Of a stretch of 46,608 nt of DNA, positions 40,595 to 46,608 are shown in pieces (the stretch's first letter is position 1; each line of letters opens with the position of its first letter). The stretch is taken from contig CAKPAA010000014.1 of NCBI GenBank assembly GCA_934132775.1, forward strand, positions 1 to 46,608, in the 5' to 3' direction. The position numbers were made by a program, and so were the translations under genes. The notes under the pieces are model-generated. The model saw only the letters and a list, made by a program, of their open reading frames with translations. It had not been told where the DNA came from and searched no databases. The DNA comes from an uncultured Clostridia bacterium (GTDB lineage Bacteria; Bacillota; Clostridia; TANB77; UBA1234).

Positions 40595-42205
40595 TTATTT
40601 AATACTTTGCTTTTTCATAGCTGGTGTCAAAGCAATAAGTCCAACAAATATGTAAAAATATCCCGAAGTATAAAAGCCCGAATTTCCAACAATTGATGAA
40701 ATAATATAAGAAATAATAACAAAAACGCCTGTGTAAGAAAACATATCCCATTCTTTATAATATCTCAAATTTCTAAATAAAATCATCATAATACCAACTA
40801 TATACAAAAGCATACCAGGAATACCGGTTGTGCCAGCAAGTTGAATTAAAAGATTATGAGATCTGCCTTCTCCAATTCCTAACTGATTGTAGTATTCTGC
40901 CTTCATATTTTCAAGACCATATCCAAGTATTGGCTTAGTTTTAATTAGCTTTATGCCTCCAACCCAAAGCTCCCATCTTCCAGAGCCAGCATCATTTGCA
41001 TTTGTTGTGCTCGTAGTATTACTATTTTCACCACTCGCTTCTCCGCTTATTGTATTTTCGCTATTGTCGCTTCTGGTATTAGTAGAGTCTTTGCTTGAAG
41101 ATAAAATTGTTTTCACATCAGAAAATATGCCTTCAAAATTCTTTTTAGCAATGATTTCGCCGTTAGCATTCTTAATAACAAATGACCCTGCAATAAACAC
41201 AGCAAGACAAATAGCTGTTGCTATCAATAAAGAAATATTGCCTCTGTTTCCATTTGATTTTAACATCTTTGACAAGTTCACAATAATTGCGTGAACAACC
41301 ATTAAAATAAGCACAACACCTACGCCTAAATAAGCGCCAAAAGTATTATTTAGAATTAGCATCCAAGTCATTGCTAGGAAACTTGCGCCATATAAAGCTT
41401 TCAAATAAAACTTCTTTTCATTAACTGCCATCGTTGCAGCAACAACAACAGCAATAGACAAAAAGTAACCATAGTGATTACTATTATTAAAAATGCCACT
41501 AATTATTTCTGAGCCAATATGCTTTGTCTCTATAAAGAAAGACTTTCCAGCCAGATTAAAGTAATAATTAGCCAATGTAAGAACAGCCACAACAGTTGCA
41601 CTAATTAAAAATAAATTCATTATAAATTTTTGATCTTTCTTATTATCTTTGCCCAAAAGAAGCATACATATAAGCACTGAGCCATAAAACATAAAAGAAA
41701 AATATCCATCACGCAAATTAAAGCAACCACAAAAAGATCTAAACAAATCTTTTGCAAGGATACAACTAAAAAATGTCCACACCATAAAGCCAAGTAAAAC
41801 AAGCAGTGCTTTATTTTCTTTAAAAAACTCTTTAATCTTTCTTGCCGCCCTGCCCTCATTTTTATCCGTAAACACAAGCATATAATAGCCTGCCAATAAC
41901 AACGTTGCGACAAGCAACATCATATTATATCCATAAATAAATTGCATACCATTATCAATATACACTCTTTCACCATTTACACTATACTGTCCAAGTCCAT
42001 CCCACTTTTCGTAATACATAGAGTTTAATTCATTATACGAAATCATATTATCTCCATTTTGGTCAGTTCCTATCGGAATAATATTTAGCAAAAACAAATA
42101 AACCACAAACTGTAGGCAAAAAGCAGATAAAATATATTTTGCAATTTTTCTGATTAACTCTTCTTCTCTCGATAATCTTTTTGTAACTACTGTATTTTTA
42201 GCCAC
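40595..42205 (-). CDS. O-antigen ligase/polymerase family membrane protein
   Basis: The 536-aa protein has about a dozen membrane helices and the ligase/polymerase signature near the C-terminus: GRWELWVGGIKLIKTKPILGYGLENM, then SHNLLIQLAGTTGIPGMLLYI. Between the helices near residues 360-410 lies an extracellular loop unusually rich in S, T, N and D (positions about 375-405). Such proteins polymerise or ligate lipid-linked glycans outside the membrane. The start is GTG with AGGAGG eight bases upstream. First gene of the cassette; it begins 174 bases after tsf, whose terminator lies in the gap, so it must be separately transcribed, although no clear promoter is seen. Confidence 0.88.
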   Translation of the reverse strand: MAKNTVVTKRLSREEELIRKIAKYILSAFCLQFVVYLFLLNIIPIGTDQNGDNMISYNELNSMYYEKWDGLGQYSVNGERVYIDNGMQFIYGYNMMLLVATLLLAGYYMLVFTDKNEGRAARKIKEFFKENKALLVLLGFMVWTFFSCILAKDLFRSFCGCFNLRDGYFSFMFYGSVLICMLLLGKDNKKDQKFIMNLFLISATVVAVLTLANYYFNLAGKSFFIETKHIGSEIISGIFNNSNHYGYFLSIAVVVAATMAVNEKKFYLKALYGASFLAMTWMLILNNTFGAYLGVGVVLILMVVHAIIVNLSKMLKSNGNRGNISLLIATAICLAVFIAGSFVIKNANGEIIAKKNFEGIFSDVKTILSSSKDSTNTRSDNSENTISGEASGENSNTTSTTNANDAGSGRWELWVGGIKLIKTKPILGYGLENMKAEYYNQLGIGEGRSHNLLIQLAGTTGIPGMLLYIVGIMMILFRNLRYYKEWDMFSYTGVFVIISYIISSIVGNSGFYTSGYFYIFVGLIALTPAMKKQSIK

Positions 42206-42339
42206 TTAAACGTCCTCCTTTTAGAAAAAACATAGTCTTAAACATTCTAATGTATTTTATCATATAATAGAAGAAAAAGGTAGATATTTTTAAGCTTTTA
42301 AACTTATTATTTTAAGTTACGACAATATTCATCTAACAA

Positions 42340-42368
42340 AAAAGAGAGCTCATCTCGAACTCTCTTCT
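42340..42368 (-). terminator. Terminator after tsf
   Basis: On the minus strand AAGAGAGTTC, a five-base loop and GAGCTCTCTT (one G-U), followed by TTTT. It stands 12 bases past the tsf stop and separates rpsB-tsf from the glycan cassette. Confidence 0.88.
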
Positions 42369-42379
42369 AAATAACTTAA

Positions 42380-43027
42380 TTAGCCATTGATTTGTTTCAT
42401 AACTTCTTCAGCAAAGTTTTCTTCTTTCTTTTGAATTCCTTCGCCTCTTTCAAATCTTACAAATCTTCTAATTGTAATATTTTCACCGATATTAGAAATC
42501 TTTTCAGTTAAAACTTGTTGAACAGTCTTGTCTGGATCTTTGATAAAATCTTGTTCTAGTAAGCAAACGTCAGCAAAGAATTTATCAATCTTACCAGCAA
42601 CGATTTTTTCAGCAACAGCTTCTGGTTTGCCTTCATTCATTGCTTGAGCTTTCATAACTTCTTTTTCTTTTTCGATTACTTCAGCTGGAACATCTTCTCT
42701 TCTAACATACTCTGGTTTTGTAGCAGCGATTTGCATTGCTATATCCTTAACAAATTCTCTGAATTCAGGATTTTTAGCAGCAAAGTCTGTTTCAATATTA
42801 ACTTCAACCAAAACACCAATTCTACCATCACCGTGAATGTAACTTTCAACTAATCCTTCAGCAGCAATTCTTCCAGCTTTTTTAGCAGCTTTAACAACTC
42901 CTCTTTCTCTTAAAAGCTCGATTGCCTTTTCTTTGTTACCCTCAACTTCTTCTAGTACTTTCTTGCATTCCATCATTCCAGCACCAGTTAATTCTCTAAG
43001 TTCTTTAACTTGCTCTGCAGATATCAT
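42380..43027 (-). CDS. tsf: Elongation factor Ts, short form
   Basis: Guanine nucleotide exchange factor for EF-Tu. The 215-aa protein has the N-terminal UBA-like domain ISAEQVKELRELTGAGMMECKKVLEE, the exchange motif ETDFAAKNPEF, and a compact remainder with KIDKFFADVCLLEQDFIKDP. It is shorter than the 290-300 aa form of most Firmicutes, having a reduced core; short forms are known elsewhere. AAGGAGG lies before the ATG at 43027; the frame extends ten codons further to a start without a site, inside the rpsB-tsf gap. The rpsB stop is 30 bases upstream. Confidence 0.95.
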   Translation of the reverse strand: MISAEQVKELRELTGAGMMECKKVLEEVEGNKEKAIELLRERGVVKAAKKAGRIAAEGLVESYIHGDGRIGVLVEVNIETDFAAKNPEFREFVKDIAMQIAATKPEYVRREDVPAEVIEKEKEVMKAQAMNEGKPEAVAEKIVAGKIDKFFADVCLLEQDFIKDPDKTVQQVLTEKISNIGENITIRRFVRFERGEGIQKKEENFAEEVMKQING

Positions 43028-43057
43028 TTTTATATCCTCCTTAAAATTAGCTTTCAA

Positions 43058-43789
43058 TTATTCTTGAACTGTATCTTCTTCAGCAGCTTCTTCTTTGTCA
43101 GCTGATTCGCCTTGTTTAGACTCTAATACAGCATTTGCCATAGCTTCAACGATAAGTTTAATAGCTCTAATAGCATCATCGTTACCAGGAATTACGTAGT
43201 CAACATCTTCTGGATTACAGTTTGTGTCAACTAAGCCGATAACTGGAATACCTAATTTTCTAGCTTCTAATATAGCGATTCTTTCTTTTTTAGGATCAAC
43301 AACGAACATAGCACCTGGGATTTCAGTCATACCTTTAATTCCGCCCAAGTTCTTTTCAAGTTTTTCCATTTCTTTCTTAAGAATTATAACTTCTTTCTTT
43401 GGAAGGACATCAAAAGTTCCATCTGTTTCCATTGCTTCCAAAGCTTTTAATCTTTCAACTCTCTTTTTAATTGTATCAAAGTTTGTAAGCATACCACCTA
43501 ACCATCTTTGGTTAACGTAGTACATTCCGCATCTTTCAGCTTCTTCTTTAACACATTCTTGAGCTTGTTTCTTTGTTCCAACGAAGATAACTGTTTTACC
43601 TTCATCAACAATGCTCTTTAATACAGCATAAGCTTCATCAATCTTCTTAGCTGTTTTTTGTAAATCGATAATATAAATGCCGTTTCTATCTGTATAGATA
43701 TATGGGCGCATTCTAGGATCCCATCTTCTTGTTTGATGTCCAAAATGAACACCAGCTTCCAATAATTGTTTCATTGCAACTACTGACAT
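43058..43789 (-). CDS. rpsB: 30S ribosomal protein S2
   Basis: Component of the small subunit that is needed to bind S1-type functions. The 243-aa protein has VAMKQLLEAGVHFGHQTRRWDPRM, IYIIDLQKTAKKIDEAY, FVGTKKQAQECVKEEAER, YVNQRWLGGMLTNFDTI and VVDPKKERIAILEARKLGIPVIGLVDTNCNPEDVDYVIPGNDDA spread over the protein; the tail is acidic. AAGGAGG lies before the ATG. It heads the block that includes tsf. A promoter containing a dyad (43892-43918) and a leader hairpin (43843-43870) lie upstream, and ribosomal protein autoregulation there is possible. Confidence 0.98.
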   Translation of the reverse strand: MSVVAMKQLLEAGVHFGHQTRRWDPRMRPYIYTDRNGIYIIDLQKTAKKIDEAYAVLKSIVDEGKTVIFVGTKKQAQECVKEEAERCGMYYVNQRWLGGMLTNFDTIKKRVERLKALEAMETDGTFDVLPKKEVIILKKEMEKLEKNLGGIKGMTEIPGAMFVVDPKKERIAILEARKLGIPVIGLVDTNCNPEDVDYVIPGNDDAIRAIKLIVEAMANAVLESKQGESADKEEAAEEDTVQE

Positions 43790-43842
43790 TTTAAAATTCC
43801 TCCTTGATTTTTGTTTTTACCCTCTACAACAAATCATCGCCT

Positions 43843-43870
43843 CTATCACCTCATAAAAGGCACTTGATAG
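43843..43870 (-). promoter_or_regulatory. Hairpin in the rpsB leader
   Basis: On the minus strand CTATCA pairs with TGATAG, with CCT/AGG pairing above a four-base bulge. It lies in the roughly 95-base leader of rpsB, about 55 bases before the ATG. Possible S2 autoregulatory element (inference). Confidence 0.4.
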
Positions 43871-43891
43871 TTGAGCTATTATTGTATGTGG

Positions 43892-43918
43892 ATTATACGT
43901 GCTTTTCACGTACTGCAA
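43892..43918 (-). promoter_or_regulatory. rpsB promoter with dyad in the spacer
   Basis: On the minus strand TTGCAG (43918-43913), 15 bases, TATAAT (43897-43892). The whole spacer and part of the -10 are covered by a perfect dyad, TACGTG-N5-CACGTA (43896-43912). The -10 is consensus, the spacer is short by two. Confidence 0.6.
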
Positions 43919-43970
43919 CATTTTACCATCATATATAAAAAAAATCAATACTTTTTTCAACAAAAAACTC

Positions 43971-43999
43971 TTGCCAAGTTTCGAAACAAGTGTTATACT
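43971..43999 (+). promoter_or_regulatory. tRNA-Glu promoter
   Basis: TTGCCA (43971-43976), 17 bases, TATACT (43994-43999). Nineteen bases before the tRNA 5' end. Good match, and position is typical for a tRNA promoter. Confidence 0.8.
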
Positions 44000-44018
44000 A
44001 ATTTCGTCGTTTGGAGAT

Positions 44019-44093
44019 GGCCCATTGGTCAAGCGGTTAAGACGCGGCCCTCTCAAGGCCGAATCATGGGTTCGATTCCCGTATGGGTCACCA
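44019..44093 (+). tRNA. tRNA-Glu (anticodon CTC)
   Basis: A 75-base cloverleaf: acceptor GGCCCAT/ATGGGTC with one G-U, D arm with GGTCAAGCGGTTAAGAC, anticodon stem CGGCC/GGCCG with loop CTCTCAA giving anticodon CTC (44052-44054), T arm with GGTTCGATTCC and an encoded CCA end. It closely resembles Bacillus tRNA-Glu. The CTC anticodon reads GAG only. It stands alone, convergent with the TOPRIM gene. Confidence 0.95.
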
Positions 44094-44146
44094 AACATTG
44101 TACAAGACCTTTATTTTGAGGTCTCCCCATATTTTTATTTTTAGAG

Positions 44147-44184
44147 AAGATGCTAAGCCTAAAATAAACTTAGCATCTTTTTTT
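44147..44184 (+). terminator. Terminator after tRNA-Glu
   Basis: AAGATGCTAAG, an 11-base loop and CTTAGCATCTT, followed by TTTTT. Perfect 11-bp stem 54 bases past the tRNA. Confidence 0.88.
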
Positions 44185-44208
44185 ATTGTTTGCAAAGTAT
44201 TGCAAGCA

Positions 44209-44250
44209 AAAATGAGATTTAAACCGATTATCGGTCTAAATCTCATTTTC
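44209..44250 (-). terminator. Long terminator hairpin after the TOPRIM gene
   Basis: AAATGAGATTTA...TAAATCTCATTT with an inner ACCGA/TCGGT pairing makes a stem of about 18 bp with one mismatch. T-runs lie on both sides, so it can act in both directions; it ends the minus-strand gene at 44288. Confidence 0.75.
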
Positions 44251-44287
44251 ATAAAACTTGTCAGTACCTAAATTCATTATCTACTTT

Positions 44288-45058
44288 TTAATCAGCAACT
44301 TCAAACTGAATATCTGGTAAATACGTTCTTGCACGCCTCACAATCCTTTCGCAAAGTTCTGGATCATCCAAACACTCTGCAAAGAATCTATAATAACTCC
44401 GTCGTCCAACAATTCCAAAAATATCTGCCGTCTCATTTGCAACAGCTTTATCCCTGTATGCGTATATTATATTAGATTCATTAACGGTCTTTTCAATATT
44501 TTTACCACTTTTAAGATTTATAGTGAACGTTATCGACGCCACAGCATCCTCCTCAGAATGCAATATGTTTACTGGCAACGTATCTCGAAGACTTGCAGAA
44601 AGCAGATATAAAAGCTTTTCCTTAACGTAATCGATTCCACATTCTAGCTCCATATCATAATATTTTCCAATAGTTTTAACAATTTCAGGAGCCGAAATAA
44701 TATTTTCAATAAAAGGAAGTTTAGTGCAGTAGATGCCCACCTTTTCCAGTTCACGTACTTCATTCTTAGATTTTGCATCTCTATCTGTAATTGCAAAAAC
44801 AGGAAAACCGTTCATTCTTGACTTAACACTTGAAAAAATCCCTTTTATTTGTGGCCAACCACCACTTGGAACAACGTGAAGATATGGGTAAACCTTCCGA
44901 TAAAGTTTTACATCTATGCTATCTGCATTTCCCTCGCAAAGAAGCAAGCCAACATATTCAGGATGTATTTTCACATACTCTTGGGCATTGCCAACAATCT
45001 CTTTTATAGTTCCCTGTTTAAGTTCCAAACAATCACACCGACGATTTGACCTATTCAT
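44288..45058 (-). CDS. TOPRIM-like (DUF4435-type) protein without an ATPase partner
   Basis: The 256-aa protein carries a TOPRIM-like core: VGLLLCEGNADSIDV with E42, an intermediate strand PYLHVVPSGGW, VFAITDRDA with D92 and D94, and LPFIENI near 114-120. The E...DxD plus IEN pattern is that of DUF4435 and OLD-type TOPRIM nucleases, among them the AriB effector of the PARIS defence system, which cleaves a tRNA. The remaining 130 residues are not recognised. The start is ATG 45058 with GAGGAGG before it; the frame is open 14 codons further without a site. No AAA ATPase gene is adjacent. It stands alone between tRNA-Glu and the two small cysteine-rich genes. Nuclease activity and defence role are inference only. 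Confidence 0.6.
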   Translation of the reverse strand: MNRSNRRCDCLELKQGTIKEIVGNAQEYVKIHPEYVGLLLCEGNADSIDVKLYRKVYPYLHVVPSGGWPQIKGIFSSVKSRMNGFPVFAITDRDAKSKNEVRELEKVGIYCTKLPFIENIISAPEIVKTIGKYYDMELECGIDYVKEKLLYLLSASLRDTLPVNILHSEEDAVASITFTINLKSGKNIEKTVNESNIIYAYRDKAVANETADIFGIVGRRSYYRFFAECLDDPELCERIVRRARTYLPDIQFEVAD

Positions 45059-45119
45059 AAAAACGTCCTCCTCACAATTAGTAACGGCGAACAAATACAA
45101 AAAACTATCCTACGCCAAC

Positions 45120-45148
45120 AGTCTACCATATTTTTAATAACTATTCAA
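45120..45148 (-). promoter_or_regulatory. Possible promoter of the TOPRIM gene
   Basis: On the minus strand TTGAAT (45148-45143), 17 bases, TAGACT (45125-45120). Spacing is right; the hexamers are moderate. Confidence 0.4.
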
Positions 45149-45152
45149 TTAT

Positions 45153-45181
45153 TTGTAACACATATTTTAATTTTGAATAAT
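45153..45181 (+). promoter_or_regulatory. Possible promoter of the small cysteine-rich genes
   Basis: TTGTAA (45153-45158), 17 bases, AATAAT (45176-45181). Nine of twelve consensus bases. It abuts the opposing promoter of the TOPRIM gene, so the two units would start from one short divergent region. Confidence 0.45.
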
Positions 45182-45236
45182 ATATAACATAGACAACAAA
45201 ACAAAGAAAACATATTTAAAAAGGAGGCACAAACAA

Positions 45237-45416
45237 ATGGGAAATCTATTTAGATGCTTTTGCAACAATGATGATGACATCTTATGGTTTTTAATTCTAT
45301 TTTTACTTCTTTTCTGGAATGGCTGTGGCTCTGGTGGTAGAAACACCGACACACTTTCAGCTAACGACTACAACTATAATAACAACAACTTGAACAACGG
45401 TTGTGGCTGTAACTAA
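45237..45416 (+). CDS. 59-aa cysteine- and asparagine-rich membrane protein
   Basis: Short gene with AAAGGAGG before the ATG. Order: MGNLFRCFCNNDDD, one hydrophobic helix (ILWFLILFLLLFW), NGCGSGG, an N/Y-rich stretch, and a C-terminal GCGCN. Cysteines at 7, 9, 30, 56 and 58. The helix plus CxC pairs at both ends suggest a small membrane protein that may cross-link or bind metal. Tiny Cys-rich proteins of this sort occur in spore coats and in membranes of Clostridia, but I do not recognise a named family. Paired with the next gene, 52 bases on. Confidence 0.72.
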   Translation: MGNLFRCFCNNDDDILWFLILFLLLFWNGCGSGGRNTDTLSANDYNYNNNNLNNGCGCN

Positions 45417-45468
45417 TGATATTTACTTACAATTTGATTAGATATTTTACTTGAAAGGAGGGATTTAA

Positions 45469-45591
45469 ATGTCAGACAGAGGATGCTTCGGAGGATGTGA
45501 AGACTTCATTTGGATAATTATCTTATTATTCATCATTTGCAACTGCTGTGGTGGTAACGACCGTAAAGGAATTGGACCTTGCTGCCAATAG
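45469..45591 (+). CDS. 40-aa cysteine-rich membrane protein
   Basis: Second small gene of the pair, with AAGGAGG before the ATG. It begins MSDRGCFGGCEDF, has a hydrophobic helix (IWIIILLFII), then CNCCGGN and ends in CCQ. Seven cysteines in 40 residues, at 6, 10, 24, 26, 27, 38 and 39. It has the same plan as the gene before it (polar Cys-containing head, one helix, Cys-rich tail), so the two are related in design and probably co-transcribed. The function is unknown. Confidence 0.72.
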   Translation: MSDRGCFGGCEDFIWIIILLFIICNCCGGNDRKGIGPCCQ

Positions 45592-45624
45592 TAATTATTA
45601 GACGAATATTACTATTCACATTTT

Positions 45625-45700
45625 AAAAAAGTAGTTTCTGAGAAATAACTCCGATACCGAATTACTGGTATTTGAGCCTATTTAGATGAAACTACTTTTT
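45625..45700. terminator. Structured bidirectional terminator
   Basis: AAAAAGTAGTTTC and GAAACTACTTTTT pair perfectly (13 bp) around 49 bases that contain a further CTC/GAG and ATACC/GGTAT stem. It lies between converging genes and has T or A runs at both ends. The large structured loop is more than a terminator needs. Confidence 0.65.
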
Positions 45701-45714
45701 AAATGCTCTTTTAA

Positions 45715-45984
45715 TTACACTTCTAAAACATCAACATTTTCTTGTATGTATTGAACGTAATTTGGTCCTATCTTTTCAATTATTTTCTTTAATTTTTCTT
45801 CAAATTGTTTCGGAAAATTCATAAAGAATGCTGGATTGGACTCAAAAAGCCATTGTATCTCATCAAATTTATACTTCTTCATTGTATCAATATTTTGAGA
45901 TATTATGTCCATATTCTCATCAATCATTTCAATTATTTCATCTCCATATATCTCTTTCATCTTTTTCAAATCTACACTATACAT
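45715..45984 (-). CDS. 89-aa helical protein of unknown function
   Basis: Begins MYSVDLKKMKEIYGDEIIEMIDENMDIIS-type sequence; the whole protein is predicted helical and acidic-basic amphipathic, with ESNPAFFMNFPKQFEEKLKKII in the middle. No known motif. AGGAGG stands five bases before the ATG, nine bases after the stop of the repeat protein, so the two are one operon. The FPKQFEEKLKKI segment resembles the NPKQLKENIEYV segment of that protein, so it may be a detached or degenerate end of the same repeat family (inference). Confidence 0.6.
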   Translation of the reverse strand: MYSVDLKKMKEIYGDEIIEMIDENMDIISQNIDTMKKYKFDEIQWLFESNPAFFMNFPKQFEEKLKKIIEKIGPNYVQYIQENVDVLEV

Positions 45985-45993
45985 ATAGTCCTC

Positions 45994-46608
45994 CTATTCA
46001 CCTATTTCAGCAGATATTGCCTTATCTTTATCTGCTAGTTCTTTATATTTTTTCCTAGATAATCCAAATACCGAATTAAAAGCTTGTCCGTTTTTACTAT
46101 CAACTGTAATTGGTTTACCGTGCTTCTGTAAATATTCCATTCTTTCTGCTATCTCATCTTTTGTAAGTATCAAAATAGAGGCACTTGATAATACTACAGG
46201 TAATACACCTTTTTCCTGCAAGAACGGCAATACCTTCTCCAAATTTTTCTTACTTTTTGATACAATTAAAGGTCTTATGTATTCATTTCCAAAATTTTCA
46301 GAAACATATTCTATATTTTCTTTTAATTGCTTAGGATTTTTAGTAAACACACTTCCTGTTATTTCTATTTTATTGTTCTTACATACTTCTACTATCTTCT
46401 CAATTTCTTCCGCACTTCTATAAAACACACTTCCTGTTATTTCTATTTTATTGTTCTTACATACTTCTACTATCTTCTCAATTTCTTCTGCACTTCTATA
46501 AAACACACTTCCTGTTATTTCTATTTTATTTTTCTTACATACTTCTACTATCTTCTCAATTTCTTCTGCACTTCTTAAAAATACATTTCCTGTTATTTCT
46601 ATTTTATT
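45994..46608 (-). CDS. Helical tandem-repeat protein, 5' end outside the window
   Basis: The frame is open to the window edge, so the true start lies to the right; 204 residues are visible. From the edge come near-identical 26-residue units with the core EEIEKIVEVCKNNKIEITG and linker SVFYRSA, three and a third copies, then a more divergent unit (SVFTKNPKQLKENIEYVSENFG), and a unique C-terminal part with VLPFLQEKGVLPVVLSSASILIL, ERMEYLQKHGKPI and GLSRKKYKELADKD. The pattern, two short helices per unit, recalls mTERF-like or other alpha-solenoid proteins that bind nucleic acid or protein. The family is not recognised. The GTG at 46506 sometimes chosen as a start lies within a repeat. Confidence 0.65.
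   Translation of the reverse strand, partial: NKIEITGNVFLRSAEEIEKIVEVCKKNKIEITGSVFYRSAEEIEKIVEVCKNNKIEITGSVFYRSAEEIEKIVEVCKNNKIEITGSVFTKNPKQLKENIEYVSENFGNEYIRPLIVSKSKKNLEKVLPFLQEKGVLPVVLSSASILILTKDEIAERMEYLQKHGKPITVDSKNGQAFNSVFGLSRKKYKELADKDKAISAEIGE
46351..46608. repeat. 78-bp tandem repeat inside a coding region
   Basis: The motif ACTTCCTGTTATTTCTATTT recurs at 46351, 46429 and 46507, exactly 78 bases apart, and as a variant at 46585. Units differ at only a few positions. Each unit is 26 codons, so gain or loss of units keeps the frame. The array runs off the window. Confidence 0.95.

Noticed and set aside
42206..42379. Promoter for the glycan cassette
   Set aside because: Several AT-rich hexamers occur (for example TAAAAT or TTGTCG), but no pair has both good sequence and good spacing, so none is called.
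43817..44098. Minus-strand ORF of 93 aa starting MFGDPYGNRTHDSALRG
   Set aside because: It is antisense to tRNA-Glu and covers the rpsB promoter. This GNRTHDSALRG-type peptide is a well-known false gene made by reading tRNA genes backwards.
45167..45352. Minus-strand ORF of 61 aa opposite the first small cysteine-rich gene
   Set aside because: The plus-strand gene has a strong Shine-Dalgarno and a coherent protein plan; this one has neither.
46351..46608. Regular repeats that could suggest a CRISPR array
   Set aside because: Units are contiguous 78-bp copies without variable spacers and are translated in one open frame.

Overview
The window is AT-rich, almost wholly coding DNA from a low-GC, endospore-forming member of the Firmicutes/Clostridia. 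The grounds are spoVS, spoIIP, disA-radA, the asp23-amaP-DUF2273 block, AGGAGG ribosome binding sites throughout, encoded CCA on the tRNA, and a Firmicutes-type SOS box in front of recA. No marker allows a species name; the gene mix resembles uncultured gut Clostridia (inference). Nearly all genes run on the minus strand, so transcription goes from high to low coordinates. The plus strand carries only three very small cysteine-rich genes and one tRNA.

Layout in transcription order. (1) 46608-45715: an alpha-helical repeat protein with 78-bp tandem repeats, open at the window edge, and an 89-aa companion. (2) 45237-45591 (+): two tandem tiny cysteine-rich membrane proteins. (3) 45058-44288: a lone TOPRIM/DUF4435-like protein, convergent with tRNA-Glu(CTC) at 44019-44093. 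(4) 43789-29311: the conserved translation/envelope block rpsB-tsf-pyrH-frr-uppS-cdsA-rseP, but with an 8.6-kb glycan cassette (O-antigen ligase, sugar dehydratase, aminotransferase, ATP-grasp enzyme, two paralogous GT4 glycosyltransferases, HAD phosphatase) between tsf and pyrH, and with dxr absent between cdsA and rseP. (5) 29292-21561: priA (frameshifted near its N-terminus as sequenced), def, fmt, asp23, amaP, DUF2273, nusB, xseA, xseB and a DUF212 membrane protein. (6) 21126-21260 (+): a 44-aa Cys/His-rich protein behind a perfect consensus promoter. (7) 20807-10311: cell-wall amidase, ATP-grasp protein, DivIVA-like protein, spoIIP, pgi, GH15, radA, disA, then carD under its own promoter. 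(8) 9369-159: MORN-repeat protein, rny, ymdB, spoVS, an orphan oligopeptide-type binding protein, recA, recX, purine nucleoside phosphorylase and scpA.

The genes join translation (rpsB, tsf, frr, fmt, def, tRNA), DNA repair and chromosome handling (recA, recX, radA, disA, priA, xseAB, scpA), RNA turnover (rny, ymdB), envelope biogenesis (uppS, cdsA, rseP, glycan cassette, amidase, asp23/amaP) and sporulation (spoVS, spoIIP).

The points most worth a second look are: radA and xseB, where a hairpin sits exactly between the Shine-Dalgarno and the start codon; rny, whose best-placed start is ATT; the glycan cassette inside a translation operon; the TOPRIM protein without an ATPase partner beside a tRNA; a dyad filling the rpsB promoter spacer; and the 78-bp coding repeat at the right edge. 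All calls come from reading the sequence; no database search was run.
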